DNA of 64,000 bases from Polymorphobacter megasporae (lineage in GTDB: Bacteria > Pseudomonadota > Alphaproteobacteria > Sphingomonadales > Sphingomonadaceae): the NCBI RefSeq assembly GCF_018982885.2, contig NZ_CP081848.1, positions 558,001-622,000 of the forward strand, written 5' to 3'. Under the pieces are notes generated by a model. The model saw nothing but the letters and a program-made list of their open reading frames with translations. It was not told the origin of the DNA and ran no database searches. The translations under genes were made by a program, and so were the position numbers. Positions 35,718 to 44,474 of the stretch are shown here, piece by piece. Positions within the stretch are counted from its first letter, which is position 1. Every line of letters begins with the position of its first letter.

Positions 35718-36236
35718 TTGCCGAAATCACCGATCATATTGACTGAGCGCCTGCGAATGCGGGGATTGCGGAAGAGTGATCTCGAGGACCTGAATGCAGT
35801 TCAGTCGGATCCGCACGTCGTGAGATATATGGGCGACGGAGACGAGGGTTCCAGGACGTCCGTGGCGAAGTGGATCGCGAGGTGCTCGCAGCGATTGCGC
35901 AGAACGGGATTCGGCACGCGGGCGATCGAACTGCGGGACACCGGCGAATTCGTCGGGTGGGTGGCGTGCATTAGGGAACCGCAGAGCAACGAAGTGCAAC
36001 TTACCTACGCGATCGCAAGGCAGCATCGGAGAAACGGATACGCAGACGAGGCGGTTGCCCAACTGCTCGCCGTTTACCCGCGTATGCCCACGTTCGCTTG
36101 GGTCGAACCCTCGAACGAGGCGTCGATGAAGATCCTCAGGCGTCACGGTTTTTCCGACTTCGGCAACGAACCCGTGACGCCCGTCTTCCCACGATTGTAC
36201 ATGTGGCGTGTTTTTCCGGACGATCCTGCTTTTTAA
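35718..36236 (+). CDS. GNAT-family N-acetyltransferase (RimJ/RimL-like)
   Basis: A 172-residue acetyltransferase. The start PIILTERLRMRGLRKSDLED is typical of the RimJ/RimL group. Motif A, the acetyl-CoA site, is seen in VQLTYAIARQHRRNGYADEA, and the C-terminal part has WVEPSNEASMKILRRHGFSD. The TTG at 35718 is chosen because GGAGAGG lies five bases upstream and the similarity begins right there; the frame is open much earlier but without coding character. The target (protein N-terminus, antibiotic or small metabolite) is unknown. It follows the RecB-like nuclease, with 230 bases between them. Confidence 0.85.
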   Translation: MPKSPIILTERLRMRGLRKSDLEDLNAVQSDPHVVRYMGDGDEGSRTSVAKWIARCSQRLRRTGFGTRAIELRDTGEFVGWVACIREPQSNEVQLTYAIARQHRRNGYADEAVAQLLAVYPRMPTFAWVEPSNEASMKILRRHGFSDFGNEPVTPVFPRLYMWRVFPDDPAF

Positions 36237-36660
36237 GCGCTGCTGCGACGACGCGACGATCTGCTTCGCACCGAGTGTACCAACCGATCTCCCTAGCGTG
36301 CATCACGAGGCAACGATGGAAGACCCGTATCCACGTCGCGCCTTGGCTTCCACGGCATCGGGATCAGCATCGCGGCGATGCACGGGAGGTGGGGTTAAGC
36401 GCAGACCAGAGGCCGATCGCCCGTTGATCGGTGTTTATAAGGACCGGAGTTCCACATCTTCTTCTTGAAAAGATGTTGTCCGATTCCGGCTCAACAGTTC
36501 GGATCAGCCGTATCGATCAGGACGATGTCGGATATCACACGAACATCGGATCATTTGCCGAAGGCGCGCGCGTCACGAAGTCTTAAGCGGGATAGACTAC
36601 CCTTCGGATCACAGCCATCCTAAACACCCACGATCGAGGACGTGACAATCGGGGATTGAG
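36237..36660. other. Gene-free stretch
   Basis: No coding frame with a domain or ribosome site. The last part must promote the AlpA-type gene. No repeat or att-like copy of the tRNA end was seen here. Confidence 0.45.
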
Positions 36661-37338
36661 TTGGTCGGGTTAGAGCCATGGTCGCTGTACACTGCGACGA
36701 AAGTGCCGATGTCCCATGGACGAATGCTGCTCGGCGACATGCTGCGGGAGTTTTACTTCGCTCAGTTCGGCGTCACCGTCGATGAGATCCAAGAGCGTAT
36801 GCTTAAGCCGGATCCGGACGGAACCGACACCGAACGCGCTGCGATCCTCTCGACCATCCATTTTCTGGGGAGTGTCCTACAACGCGGTGAGATCGCGAGC
36901 TTTGCACGGCCGTTCGGTGGCGGCGTCCCGATCTCGATGCCGAGCTCGTCTTGGGAATTGGATGACTTCGAAGCACGCTTTGCTACTTCGGCGGTGAACC
37001 CACACGACTGGTGGGGGCCAGCCGAAAGGGGCACCCACTGGGTGTTCGTCGACGAGGCCGGTTACGAAGCGTTCTGGAAGGAATGGTGCAAACCCGTCAT
37101 TTTTGCCGACGATCCGGTCACGGACCAGCTAGCGGTGAACAACTTCGCCGCGGCCATCGACCACCCGCGATCGACGATTCTGCGGTTGCCTGAGGTTGTG
37201 AAAAGAACTGGACTGTCCAAGAGCACTATCTATGCCAAGATAGCCAATCGCACATTTCCGGCACAGATCTTGTTGGGATCGCGAACGTCCGGGTGGCAGG
37301 ATGAGCACGTCCAGTCGTGGATCCGCAATCCAACATGA
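36661..37338 (+). CDS. AlpA-type regulator with unknown N-terminal domain
   Basis: A 225-residue protein. The last 50 residues form an AlpA-like winged helix-turn-helix (ILRLPEVVKRTGLSKSTIYA, then NRTFPAQILLGSRTSGW), the family that switches on excision genes of P4-like elements. The N-terminal 170 residues are not part of that family and I recognise no domain; they include AILSTIHFLGSVLQRGEI and HWVFVDEAGYEAFWKEW. Ordinary AlpA proteins are about 70 residues, so this is a fusion. The start used is the TTG at 36661, preceded by GGGGAT. It ends nine bases from the end of the convergent integrase, a typical place for an excision regulator. Confidence 0.75.
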   Translation: MVGLEPWSLYTATKVPMSHGRMLLGDMLREFYFAQFGVTVDEIQERMLKPDPDGTDTERAAILSTIHFLGSVLQRGEIASFARPFGGGVPISMPSSSWELDDFEARFATSAVNPHDWWGPAERGTHWVFVDEAGYEAFWKEWCKPVIFADDPVTDQLAVNNFAAAIDHPRSTILRLPEVVKRTGLSKSTIYAKIANRTFPAQILLGSRTSGWQDEHVQSWIRNPT

Positions 37339-37347
37339 CCGATTGCA

Positions 37348-38664
37348 TTACGCTCCGACCCCCCGCCGGCGTCCAGACATCAATTGCGCAGCCGGTCCGA
37401 TACCTTGCATCAGGAGATCGGCCCACAGCTCGGCGATTTCGCGTCGACGGGGCATGAAGGCGGCGCGGTTGTAGCGAAGTTCGCTGGCCGAAATCCCGGA
37501 TGGTGTATGCGCCAGCATTAGGTCGATGACGTGCCGATCGACAGCCGACCGGTCGGAGCCCGGAAGCATGCGCTCATTCAGCCCGTTCATGATCGTCGAA
37601 AAGCTGGAACGCCAGCCATGTGGTACGTGCCGGCCCTTGTACCCGCATCTGTGATAGAGATAGCCAATCGAGTTTTCGCTCATCGGGACATGCACGTCGC
37701 GGCTCGAGCAAAAGGCGAGAGAGCCCCGCCCGGTAAGCAGCCTCACAGCCCTAAGAACGTCGACCGCCTGACGGGATAGCGGCACCGGATGATCGTAGGT
37801 GTCGTTTTCGGCGAGGTTGAATTCGAGTTTCATGCGGGCCGCTGGAACGCGCCACGATGCTTCGCCTTCCGGTCGGGTGGCATCGTTCCAGTCGATGCCT
37901 TCGAACTCGGTCCATGCCGAGCCCCGAACCATGCCCGGCCGCTGGGCGGTGAGGGCGAGAAAGCGCGAAGCGAGCCGCGTGACAGGCGAAGCTCCGGCGC
38001 CGTCGACATCGCGGATCAAGGTCCGCAGATCCTCGATCACGACGATCGCGGGCCAGCGCTTCTTCGGTGGAAGGGGAGCCAATGCCTGATCGACGACAGC
38101 TGCCGGGTTCCCGTTCGGGATGCCTTCCGAACGGGCGTAGCGGAATATCGCGTCCGCTCGTTGACGGAGCCGTCTTGCGGTTTCCACCGCCCCCCTCTTC
38201 TCCACAGCCCTGAGCGCCGTTAGAAGCATTCGTTCATCTATATCCCCAATCGGCACTGCACCGAGACCCGGAAAGAGATCGCGTTCGAGACTTGTAAGCA
38301 CATCGCTCGCGTGGACCGCACGCCAACCCGTGCTCTGCACTGCAAACCAGTCTCGGGCCACCTTTTCGAAAGTGTGCGTTGCGGCGGCGGCGGCGGCGCT
38401 CTTCACACGTTCCTGCTCCAGCTTCGGATCGCGTCCGTTTTTCAGCGCCGCCTTAAATTCGTCCCTCTTCTGACGAGCTTCCGCCAGGCCGACCGACGGG
38501 TACGGACCGAGTAGCATGCGGTGCTCCTTCCCACCGAACCGGTATTTCAAGCGCCACGAACGATGGCCCTTCGTCGTGATGAAGAGATACAGCCCACCCG
38601 AGTCGGCGAGCTTGTAGTCCTTGGCGCGGGGCTGCGCGCCTTTGACCTCAATCACCGTCAGCAT
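37348..38664 (-). CDS. P4-type tyrosine integrase
   Basis: A 438-residue phage-type integrase. The N-terminal DUF4102 arm-binding domain (DYKLADSGGLYLFITTKG, then LLGPYPSVGLAEARQKRDEF) is followed by a core-binding helical part and the catalytic domain. The active-site residues appear in ALTAQRPGMVRGSAW (first Arg), HGWRSSFST (HxxR), LMLAHTPSG (second His) and ELRYNRAAF (the Tyr nucleophile). It lies about 180 bases from the 3' end of a tRNA-Ser gene, the usual target of such enzymes, and so marks one end of the island to the left. The start at 38664 (MLTVIEVKG) is preferred over 38766. Confidence 0.93.
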   Translation of the reverse strand: MLTVIEVKGAQPRAKDYKLADSGGLYLFITTKGHRSWRLKYRFGGKEHRMLLGPYPSVGLAEARQKRDEFKAALKNGRDPKLEQERVKSAAAAAATHTFEKVARDWFAVQSTGWRAVHASDVLTSLERDLFPGLGAVPIGDIDERMLLTALRAVEKRGAVETARRLRQRADAIFRYARSEGIPNGNPAAVVDQALAPLPPKKRWPAIVVIEDLRTLIRDVDGAGASPVTRLASRFLALTAQRPGMVRGSAWTEFEGIDWNDATRPEGEASWRVPAARMKLEFNLAENDTYDHPVPLSRQAVDVLRAVRLLTGRGSLAFCSSRDVHVPMSENSIGYLYHRCGYKGRHVPHGWRSSFSTIMNGLNERMLPGSDRSAVDRHVIDLMLAHTPSGISASELRYNRAAFMPRRREIAELWADLLMQGIGPAAQLMSGRRRGVGA

Positions 38665-38841
38665 CGATGCCCCCAGCCAATTCGAGAATGCCCCGAGGAA
38701 TGCCCCCTGGGTTACCCGGCTGTCCTCGGTCTTCCTCGGACGCCGCGCGGTCGCTTCTGTGACCAATCGCAGGGAAATCCAAGGTCTTTCGGACGTCCTT
38801 GGAAACAGCCGGACGTCCTCGGACTATGCTGGACATGTGAA

Positions 38842-38931
<90 letters not shown>

Positions 38932-39075
38932 GCGAGGCAGCGTCAAGGGCGTTGGCCCGGTCGAACGCGGGCGTATAGACGAGCACGTCGTGGTTTGCCA
39001 ATGCCCTTCACGAAACCCGGGCACCTATTATATGTTATCTTTGCGTAACAGGGCTTCGGCCCGCTGAGGTCAACC

Positions 39076-39504
39076 ATGACAGTGATCGATTTCACCTCGC
39101 CGGGCGCTCCGGAATCCGCCAACTCCGGTGCGGGCATACCAGCGGCGGATACGGTGCAGCACGCGTCGGTCCCTGACCCGGCGGCGATCGCCCGGTTCGG
39201 AATCGGCGAGGTCGTCCGCCACAAGCTGTTCCCGTTTCGCGGCGTCATCTTCGACGTCGACCCGGAATTTTCGAACTCCGAGGAATGGTGGGAGGCGATC
39301 CCCGAGAATGTTCGTCCGCGCAAGGACCAGCCTTACTACCACCTGCTCGCCGAGAATGACGATAGCGCGTACGTCGCCTATGTCAGCCAGCAGAACCTTA
39401 TCCACGATGACCTGCCTGAACCGGTTCAGCATCCCGCGGTGACGCAGATGTTCGCGGCCTTCGAGGGCGGGCGTTACATCCTGCGCCCCGAGGTCAGGAA
39501 CTGA
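39076..39504 (+). CDS. hspQ: Heat shock protein HspQ
   Basis: A 142-residue protein whose C-terminal 100 residues are the HspQ (YccV) domain. It has ARFGIGEVVRHKLFPFRGVI and FDVDPEFSNSEEWWE, then IPENVRPRKDQPYYHLLAEN, then AYVAYVSQQNLIHDD. In enterobacteria HspQ is a hemimethylated-DNA-binding protein that also acts as a specificity factor for the Lon protease. The N-terminal 35 residues are unstructured and extra compared with the E. coli protein (about 105 residues). It is the first chromosomal gene right of the tRNA boundary and is followed by a strong hairpin. Confidence 0.92.
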   Translation: MTVIDFTSPGAPESANSGAGIPAADTVQHASVPDPAAIARFGIGEVVRHKLFPFRGVIFDVDPEFSNSEEWWEAIPENVRPRKDQPYYHLLAENDDSAYVAYVSQQNLIHDDLPEPVQHPAVTQMFAAFEGGRYILRPEVRN

Positions 39505-39525
39505 CTTTCGCTTAGGCCGTGCATC

Positions 39526-39564
39526 GCAGCCTGCACCGCTCGCGATGCGAGCGGTGCAGGCTGC
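39526..39564 (+). terminator. Perfect 18-bp hairpin after hspQ
   Basis: GCAGCCTGCACCGCTCGC at 39526-39543 is followed by a 3-base loop and its exact complement at 39547-39564. There is no T tract, so it is either a terminator of the kind common in high-GC genomes or an mRNA-stabilising structure. Confidence 0.65.
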
Positions 39565-39609
39565 CGCACGGCGTTGCAGCACGGCGCGTTTCGTCCCATT
39601 TAGAGGGGC

Positions 39610-41427
39610 ATGAGAGACTCCGCCGCCGTCATCGATACCAATCCCGACGTCAAGACGCTCCGCCGCTTCCTGCCGTATCTGTGGCCCGCCGATAGCCAGG
39701 GCCTGCGTCGCCGCGTCGTGGCATCGCTGCTGCTCGTCGCGGCCGGCAAGTCGGTCGGCTACGTTATGCCGTATTCGCTCAAGGGCGCGATCGACCGGAT
39801 GAGCGAAGGGTCGCACGGCGCGGTGGCGCTCGCGGTCGCACTGGTCGCTGCCTATGCCGTCGCGCGCTTCGCCGGGGTCCTGTTCGACAATATTCGCAAT
39901 GCGATTTTCGAGCGCGTCGGTCAGACCGCGGCGCGCCACTTGAGCCAGGACGTCTTCGTCCACATCCACCGCCTGTCGCTGCGCTACCACCTCGAGCGGC
40001 GGACCGGTGCGCTGACGCGGATCGTCGAGCGCGGGACCAAGAGCATCGACACGATGCTGTATTTCATCCTGTTCAACATCTTCCCGACGATCGTAGAGCT
40101 GATCGTCACGACGACGATCTTCTGGCTGAGCTTCGGCTGGGGGCTCGCCAGCGCGACGATCGTGATGGCGGTGATCTACATCATCTTCACCCAGAAGGTG
40201 ACGAGCTGGCGCAATGCGCTGCGGCGCGAGATGGTCGAGACCGACAACCGGGCGACGGCGCGCGCGGTCGATGCGCTGCTCAACTACGAAACCGTCAAGT
40301 ATTTCAACGCCGAGGCGCACGAGGCGCAGGGCTACGGCGCCGCGATGAACAAATGGACCGAGGCGGCGATCAAGAACCAGAATTCGCTGTCGTGGCTCAA
40401 TATCGGCCAGTCGTTGATCACCAACGCGCTGATGGGCGGGGCGCTGGCATATTGCGTCTGGGGCTGGAGCCGCGGGCGCTTCAGCGTCGGCGATGTCTTC
40501 CTGATCCAGACGCTGCTGGCACAGCTGTTCCGGCCATTGGACATGCTCGGCATGGTCTACCGCGAGATCAAGCAGGGGCTGATCGACATGGAGGCGATGT
40601 TCAAGCTGGTCGACACACAGGCCGAGATCGCCGACGCCCCCGGCGCGCAACCGCTCCACGTCACCGGCGGGCATGTCGCCTTCGACCACGTCGACTTCGC
40701 CTATGAGAGCCGCCGCCAGATCCTCCACGACGTCAGCTTCGACATCCCGCCGGGGCACAAGGTCGCGGTCGTCGGCCATTCGGGGGCGGGCAAGTCGACG
40801 CTCAGCCGCATCCTGTACCGCTTCTACGACATCGAGCGCGGCAGCGTAACGATAGACGGGCAGGACCTCCGCAGTGTGACGCAGGACTCCTTGCGCCGTG
40901 CAATCGGCATCGTCCCGCAGGATACCGTGCTGTTCAACGACACGATCGGCTACAACATCGGCTACGGCCGCCCCGATGCGACGCAGGCGCAGATCGAGGC
41001 GGCGGCGCGCGAGGCGGCGATCCACGACTTCATCATGGGGCTGCCCGATGGCTATAAGTCGACCGTCGGCGAGCGCGGCCTGAAGCTGTCGGGGGGCGAG
41101 AAGCAGCGTGTCGCGATCGCGCGGACTATCCTCAAGGATCCCGCGATCCTGATCCTCGACGAGGCGACGAGCGCGCTCGATTCGGGCACCGAAGCGGAAA
41201 TCCAGGACTCGTTACGCGCGGTGTCGCGAAGCCGGACGACGCTCGTCATCGCCCACCGCCTGTCGACGATTGTCGATTCGGACCAGATTCTCGTCATGGC
41301 CGAGGGCCGGATTGCCGAGCGCGGGACGCACGGCGCGCTGCTGGTGCAGAACGGCATCTACGCCGAGATGTGGGCGCTCCAGCAGGCCGAGGACGAGGAC
41401 GCGGGGCAGCTGCAGGCGGCGGAATAG
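39610..41427 (+). CDS. Atm1/HMT1-type ABC exporter (permease fused to ATPase)
   Basis: A 605-residue half-transporter. The membrane domain (six helices, about residues 30-320) is of the ABC exporter class with the Atm1-like TRIVERGTKSIDTMLYFILF block. The ATPase follows with Walker A (GHSGAGKSTLSR), the Q loop IGIVPQDTVLFNDTI, signature LSGGEKQRVAIAR, Walker B ILILDEATSALD and switch IAHRLSTI. Relatives export glutathione-linked metals or sulfur compounds and are often annotated as heavy-metal exporters. The ATG at 39610 follows GAGGGGC. It stands alone between hspQ and the amidohydrolase. The exact substrate is inferred from family only. Confidence 0.92.
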   Translation: MRDSAAVIDTNPDVKTLRRFLPYLWPADSQGLRRRVVASLLLVAAGKSVGYVMPYSLKGAIDRMSEGSHGAVALAVALVAAYAVARFAGVLFDNIRNAIFERVGQTAARHLSQDVFVHIHRLSLRYHLERRTGALTRIVERGTKSIDTMLYFILFNIFPTIVELIVTTTIFWLSFGWGLASATIVMAVIYIIFTQKVTSWRNALRREMVETDNRATARAVDALLNYETVKYFNAEAHEAQGYGAAMNKWTEAAIKNQNSLSWLNIGQSLITNALMGGALAYCVWGWSRGRFSVGDVFLIQTLLAQLFRPLDMLGMVYREIKQGLIDMEAMFKLVDTQAEIADAPGAQPLHVTGGHVAFDHVDFAYESRRQILHDVSFDIPPGHKVAVVGHSGAGKSTLSRILYRFYDIERGSVTIDGQDLRSVTQDSLRRAIGIVPQDTVLFNDTIGYNIGYGRPDATQAQIEAAAREAAIHDFIMGLPDGYKSTVGERGLKLSGGEKQRVAIARTILKDPAILILDEATSALDSGTEAEIQDSLRAVSRSRTTLVIAHRLSTIVDSDQILVMAEGRIAERGTHGALLVQNGIYAEMWALQQAEDEDAGQLQAAE

Positions 41428-41501
41428 ACCGCCAGCCGCGCATCCTTGCGCGGCTTCGAAGCCCGACGCATTGTCGCACCCTGACTTCGGGGGATTTTGG
41501 C

Positions 41502-43538
41502 ATGAAGCGTTCGGTCTATTTCGGCGGCGTTGCCGTCCTGCTCGCCACTACTGCCGCGGCTCAGGTCCCCGCCGCAGACCTCGCCAAGCCGCCCGCGACG
41601 GCCACGCACTTCATCATTGAATCGACCGGCGGCAAGCATGGCGATTCGTACGTCTGGACGACCGCCGACGGCACCCGGATGGGGCGCGAGAGCATGAACC
41701 TGCGCGGACAGGTGTGGGAAACCGACATGTCGGGCAAGCCGGGCGCCGACGGCTTCCCCGCGACGATGACGATCCGCGGCGTCGCCCCGACCGGCGATGT
41801 CGCCGAGACCTTCGCCGTCGCCGACGGCACCGCGACATGGACCAGCCCAATCGACAAGGGCCAAGCGCCGTTCTCGGGCCACGCGTTCTACGCGTCGCAG
41901 GGCGGGCCGGCGGCGACCAACCTGTGGTTGCTCGAGCAGCTTCTCGCGAGTCCCGACAAGTCGCTCGACTTGCTACCCGGCGGCAAGGCGCACGCGGCGA
42001 AGCTGACGAGCGTCGAGGTCGGCGAGGGCAAGGCGAAGCAGACCGTCACTTTATGGGCGGTGTCGGGGCTATCGACCTCGCCCTTCCCGTTCTGGGCGGA
42101 CGCCAAGGATCATGTCTTCGCGACGACCTTCGGCATCGGCTGGCTGCCCGAGGCGTATGCGGGCGAGCAGGCGAAGCTCGAAAAGGCACAGGCCGCCGCG
42201 CTCGCCGAACAGGCCCCGGCGCTGGCGAAGTCGCTGGTGACGATCCCGCCGGCGCCTGTCGCGTTCGTCAACGTCAAGATGTTCGACGCCGACCGGGTGC
42301 GCTTCCTCACCAACCAGACCGTCGTCGTCGACAAGGGGCTGATCGTCGCGGTCGGCCCGGCGGCGTCGGTCAAGGTCCCGAGCGGGGCGCAGGTGATCGA
42401 GGGCCACGGCCTGACACTCGTGCCCGGCCTGTGGGATTGCCACATGCACGTCGGCGACGATTATACCGGGCCGCAGGAGCTCTCGCTCGGCGTCACTTCG
42501 GTCCGCGATCCGGGCAACGACGATCTCAAGACGATCGACCGGCGCGAGCGCGCCGCCAAGGGCGTACTGCTGTTCCCGCATGTCTATCCGTCGTCGCTGA
42601 TCGACGGCAAGGGGCCGTACACCGCGCAGGTGGCAAACGTCGCGACGAGCGAGGCGGAGGCGATCAAGCTCGTCGATCGGGCGCACGATAACGCCTTCAC
42701 CGGGGTCAAGTTCTACGGCACCTTCGACCCGGCGTGGCTGCCCGCGACGATCGCCGAGGCGCACAAGCTCGGCCTCCACGTCCACGGCCACATCCCGCAT
42801 GGGATTCGCACCTCTGTCGCGATCGCCGACGGTTACGACGAAGTCACCCACATCAACTGGATCGTGATGGAGGGCGTCCCCGAAAGCGCGCTGGCCACCG
42901 ACAACGGCATCGGCCGCTTCGAAGCGCCCGGGCGCTATGCCAAGGACATGAACCTCGACAGCCCGGCGATGACGGGGCTGATTGCGACGATGGCGGCGAA
43001 GCACATTTATTCGGACCCGACGATGGTGACCTTCGAAGCGTTGTACGTCCCCGACAACGGCGACCTGTCGCCGGCCTACGCGCCCTTTGCGGGAACGCTC
43101 CCGCCGACGACCGAGCGGGGCTTCCGCAGCGGCGGCTTCGCGGTGCCGAAAGACCTGACGCGCGCCGACTACCGTGCGAGCTGGGCGAAGATGGTGACGC
43201 TGCTCGGCAAGATGCACAAGGCGGGGGTGCCGATCGTCGCCGGAACCGACGGGTCGGGGATCGAGATCATCCGCGAGCTCGAGATTTACCAACAGGCGGG
43301 TTTTACCCCCGCCGAAGCGCTCGCGGCGGCGACGATCGTCCCCGCGCGACTGGTCGGGCAGGACAAGCACACCGGCTCGATCAAGGTCGGCAAGACTGCC
43401 GATCTCGCGCTGGTCGAAGGCGACCCCTCGGTCCGGATCGGCGATCTGCGTCAGACCCGGCTGGTGATGCTCGACGGTAAATTGCTCAACGCCGATGCGC
43501 TCAGGACCGCGGCTGGATATTCGGGCCGCCCCAAATAA
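41502..43538 (+). CDS. Secreted amidohydrolase-family protein
   Basis: 678 residues with a signal peptide (MKRSVYFGGVAVLLATTAAA). A 230-residue N-terminal beta-rich domain precedes a metal-dependent amidohydrolase barrel. The HxH metal site is in LWDCHMHVGDD, a candidate bridging Lys in GVKFYGTFDP, the next His pair in GLHVHGHIPHGI, and the catalytic Asp in IVAGTDGSGIE, with the family ending GSIKVGKTADLALVEGDP. Imidazolonepropionase/prolidase-like relatives are common in Sphingomonadales and act on peptides or cyclic amides; the substrate cannot be read here. The ATG at 41502 is chosen because it begins the signal peptide and has GGGGGA upstream. It is monocistronic and followed by AT-rich DNA. 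Confidence 0.88.
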   Translation: MKRSVYFGGVAVLLATTAAAQVPAADLAKPPATATHFIIESTGGKHGDSYVWTTADGTRMGRESMNLRGQVWETDMSGKPGADGFPATMTIRGVAPTGDVAETFAVADGTATWTSPIDKGQAPFSGHAFYASQGGPAATNLWLLEQLLASPDKSLDLLPGGKAHAAKLTSVEVGEGKAKQTVTLWAVSGLSTSPFPFWADAKDHVFATTFGIGWLPEAYAGEQAKLEKAQAAALAEQAPALAKSLVTIPPAPVAFVNVKMFDADRVRFLTNQTVVVDKGLIVAVGPAASVKVPSGAQVIEGHGLTLVPGLWDCHMHVGDDYTGPQELSLGVTSVRDPGNDDLKTIDRRERAAKGVLLFPHVYPSSLIDGKGPYTAQVANVATSEAEAIKLVDRAHDNAFTGVKFYGTFDPAWLPATIAEAHKLGLHVHGHIPHGIRTSVAIADGYDEVTHINWIVMEGVPESALATDNGIGRFEAPGRYAKDMNLDSPAMTGLIATMAAKHIYSDPTMVTFEALYVPDNGDLSPAYAPFAGTLPPTTERGFRSGGFAVPKDLTRADYRASWAKMVTLLGKMHKAGVPIVAGTDGSGIEIIRELEIYQQAGFTPAEALAAATIVPARLVGQDKHTGSIKVGKTADLALVEGDPSVRIGDLRQTRLVMLDGKLLNADALRTAAGYSGRPK

Positions 43539-43770
43539 GCACGTCAACTTTTTTGTGCGTTATCGTACTGTCTAGTTCAATTGCGGAATTAATCGTGTTT
43601 TTGCCGAAACGGCGTGCTCGCAATTATTGCGCGGAAAAGCGATTAATTTGAACAAAATCAGACTGTTACACACTATTTCGTGCATCTCGGGAACGGAATA
43701 GTAGAATTGCCATTCTTGATTTTTGTCAACGATACATCGCTAGTCAAAAACGATCGTGCAGCTCCAAATA

Positions 43771-43800
43771 AAAAGGGGCGGACCTTACGGCCCGCCCCCT
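43771..43800 (-). terminator. Rho-independent terminator of the fasciclin gene
   Basis: On the minus strand a GGGGCGGGCCGTAAGGTCCG-type stem closes on CCCC and is followed by TTTTTATTT. It lies just after the stop of the fasciclin gene at 43821. The upstream 43539-43770 is AT-rich and non-coding. Confidence 0.85.
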
Positions 43801-43820
43801 CATCATAATCGTCTTGATGA

Positions 43821-44393
43821 TTACGGCATCAACACGGTATCGATGACGTGGATCACGCCATTCGACTGATAAACGTCGGCGATCGTGACGGTCGCCATGC
43901 CGCCCTTCGCGTCGGTCAGCATGAGCTTCTTGCCCATCATCTTCGCGGTCAGCGGCTCGCCCTGAACGGTGGTCAGCGTCGCGGTGCCGTGACCCGCCTT
44001 GATCGCTGCGGCGATTGCCTTCGAGTCCATCGATCCCGAAATGACGTGGTACGTCAGGATCTTGGTCAGCGTGTCCTTGTTCTCAGGCTTGACCAGCGTG
44101 TCGACCGTGCCGGCAGGCAGCTTGTTGAAGGCAGCGTTGGTGGGCGCGAAGACGGTGAACGGACCCGGGCCCGAAAGCGTCGGGACGAGGCCGGCGGCCT
44201 TGACCGCGGCGACGAGCGTCGTGTGATCCTTCGAATTCGCAGCGTTCTCGACGATGTTCCGCGACGGCAACATCGCCGCACCGCCAACCATCACGCTCTT
44301 GGTGTGCATCATCTCGGCATTCGCCGAGATCGCGAGGCCGCTGGCGGCGACCGCGAACAAGGCAGCGCGGAAAGCGCCGTTGGTGATCTTCAT
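43821..44393 (-). CDS. Secreted fasciclin-domain protein
   Basis: A 190-residue protein with a signal peptide (about residues 1-26, ending SANA). One FAS1 domain follows: NIVENAANSKDHTTLVAAVK, then GPGPFTVFAPTNAAFNKLPA, TKILTYHVISGSMDS and a final NGVIHVIDTVLMP. Such proteins (MPT70/MPB70-like) mediate adhesion or act in envelope stress. It is encoded downstream of an ECF sigma/anti-sigma pair of the SigK/RskA kind, and in mycobacteria the same pairing controls FAS1 proteins, so regulation by that sigma factor is likely (inference). The 81 bases upstream could contain its promoter. It ends at a good terminator. Confidence 0.93.
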   Translation of the reverse strand: MKITNGAFRAALFAVAASGLAISANAEMMHTKSVMVGGAAMLPSRNIVENAANSKDHTTLVAAVKAAGLVPTLSGPGPFTVFAPTNAAFNKLPAGTVDTLVKPENKDTLTKILTYHVISGSMDSKAIAAAIKAGHGTATLTTVQGEPLTAKMMGKKLMLTDAKGGMATVTIADVYQSNGVIHVIDTVLMP

Positions 44394-44474
44394 GAAAAGC
44401 TCCCTCGGGATATCGTCCGTTGGTGGACACCGCGAGCTACGTTCGACCGATCGTATCGGTTGCGTCCGAACGAT

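Noticed and set aside
39070-41025. 651-residue open frame antisense to the ABC exporter
   Set aside because: Very rich in Arg/Asp/His repeats, no domain, and exactly opposite a fully conserved transporter; a shadow of high-GC codon use.
42069-43547. 492-residue open frame antisense to the amidohydrolase
   Set aside because: Arg/Asp/Val-rich composition typical of antisense frames; the plus-strand enzyme has signal peptide and metal ligands.
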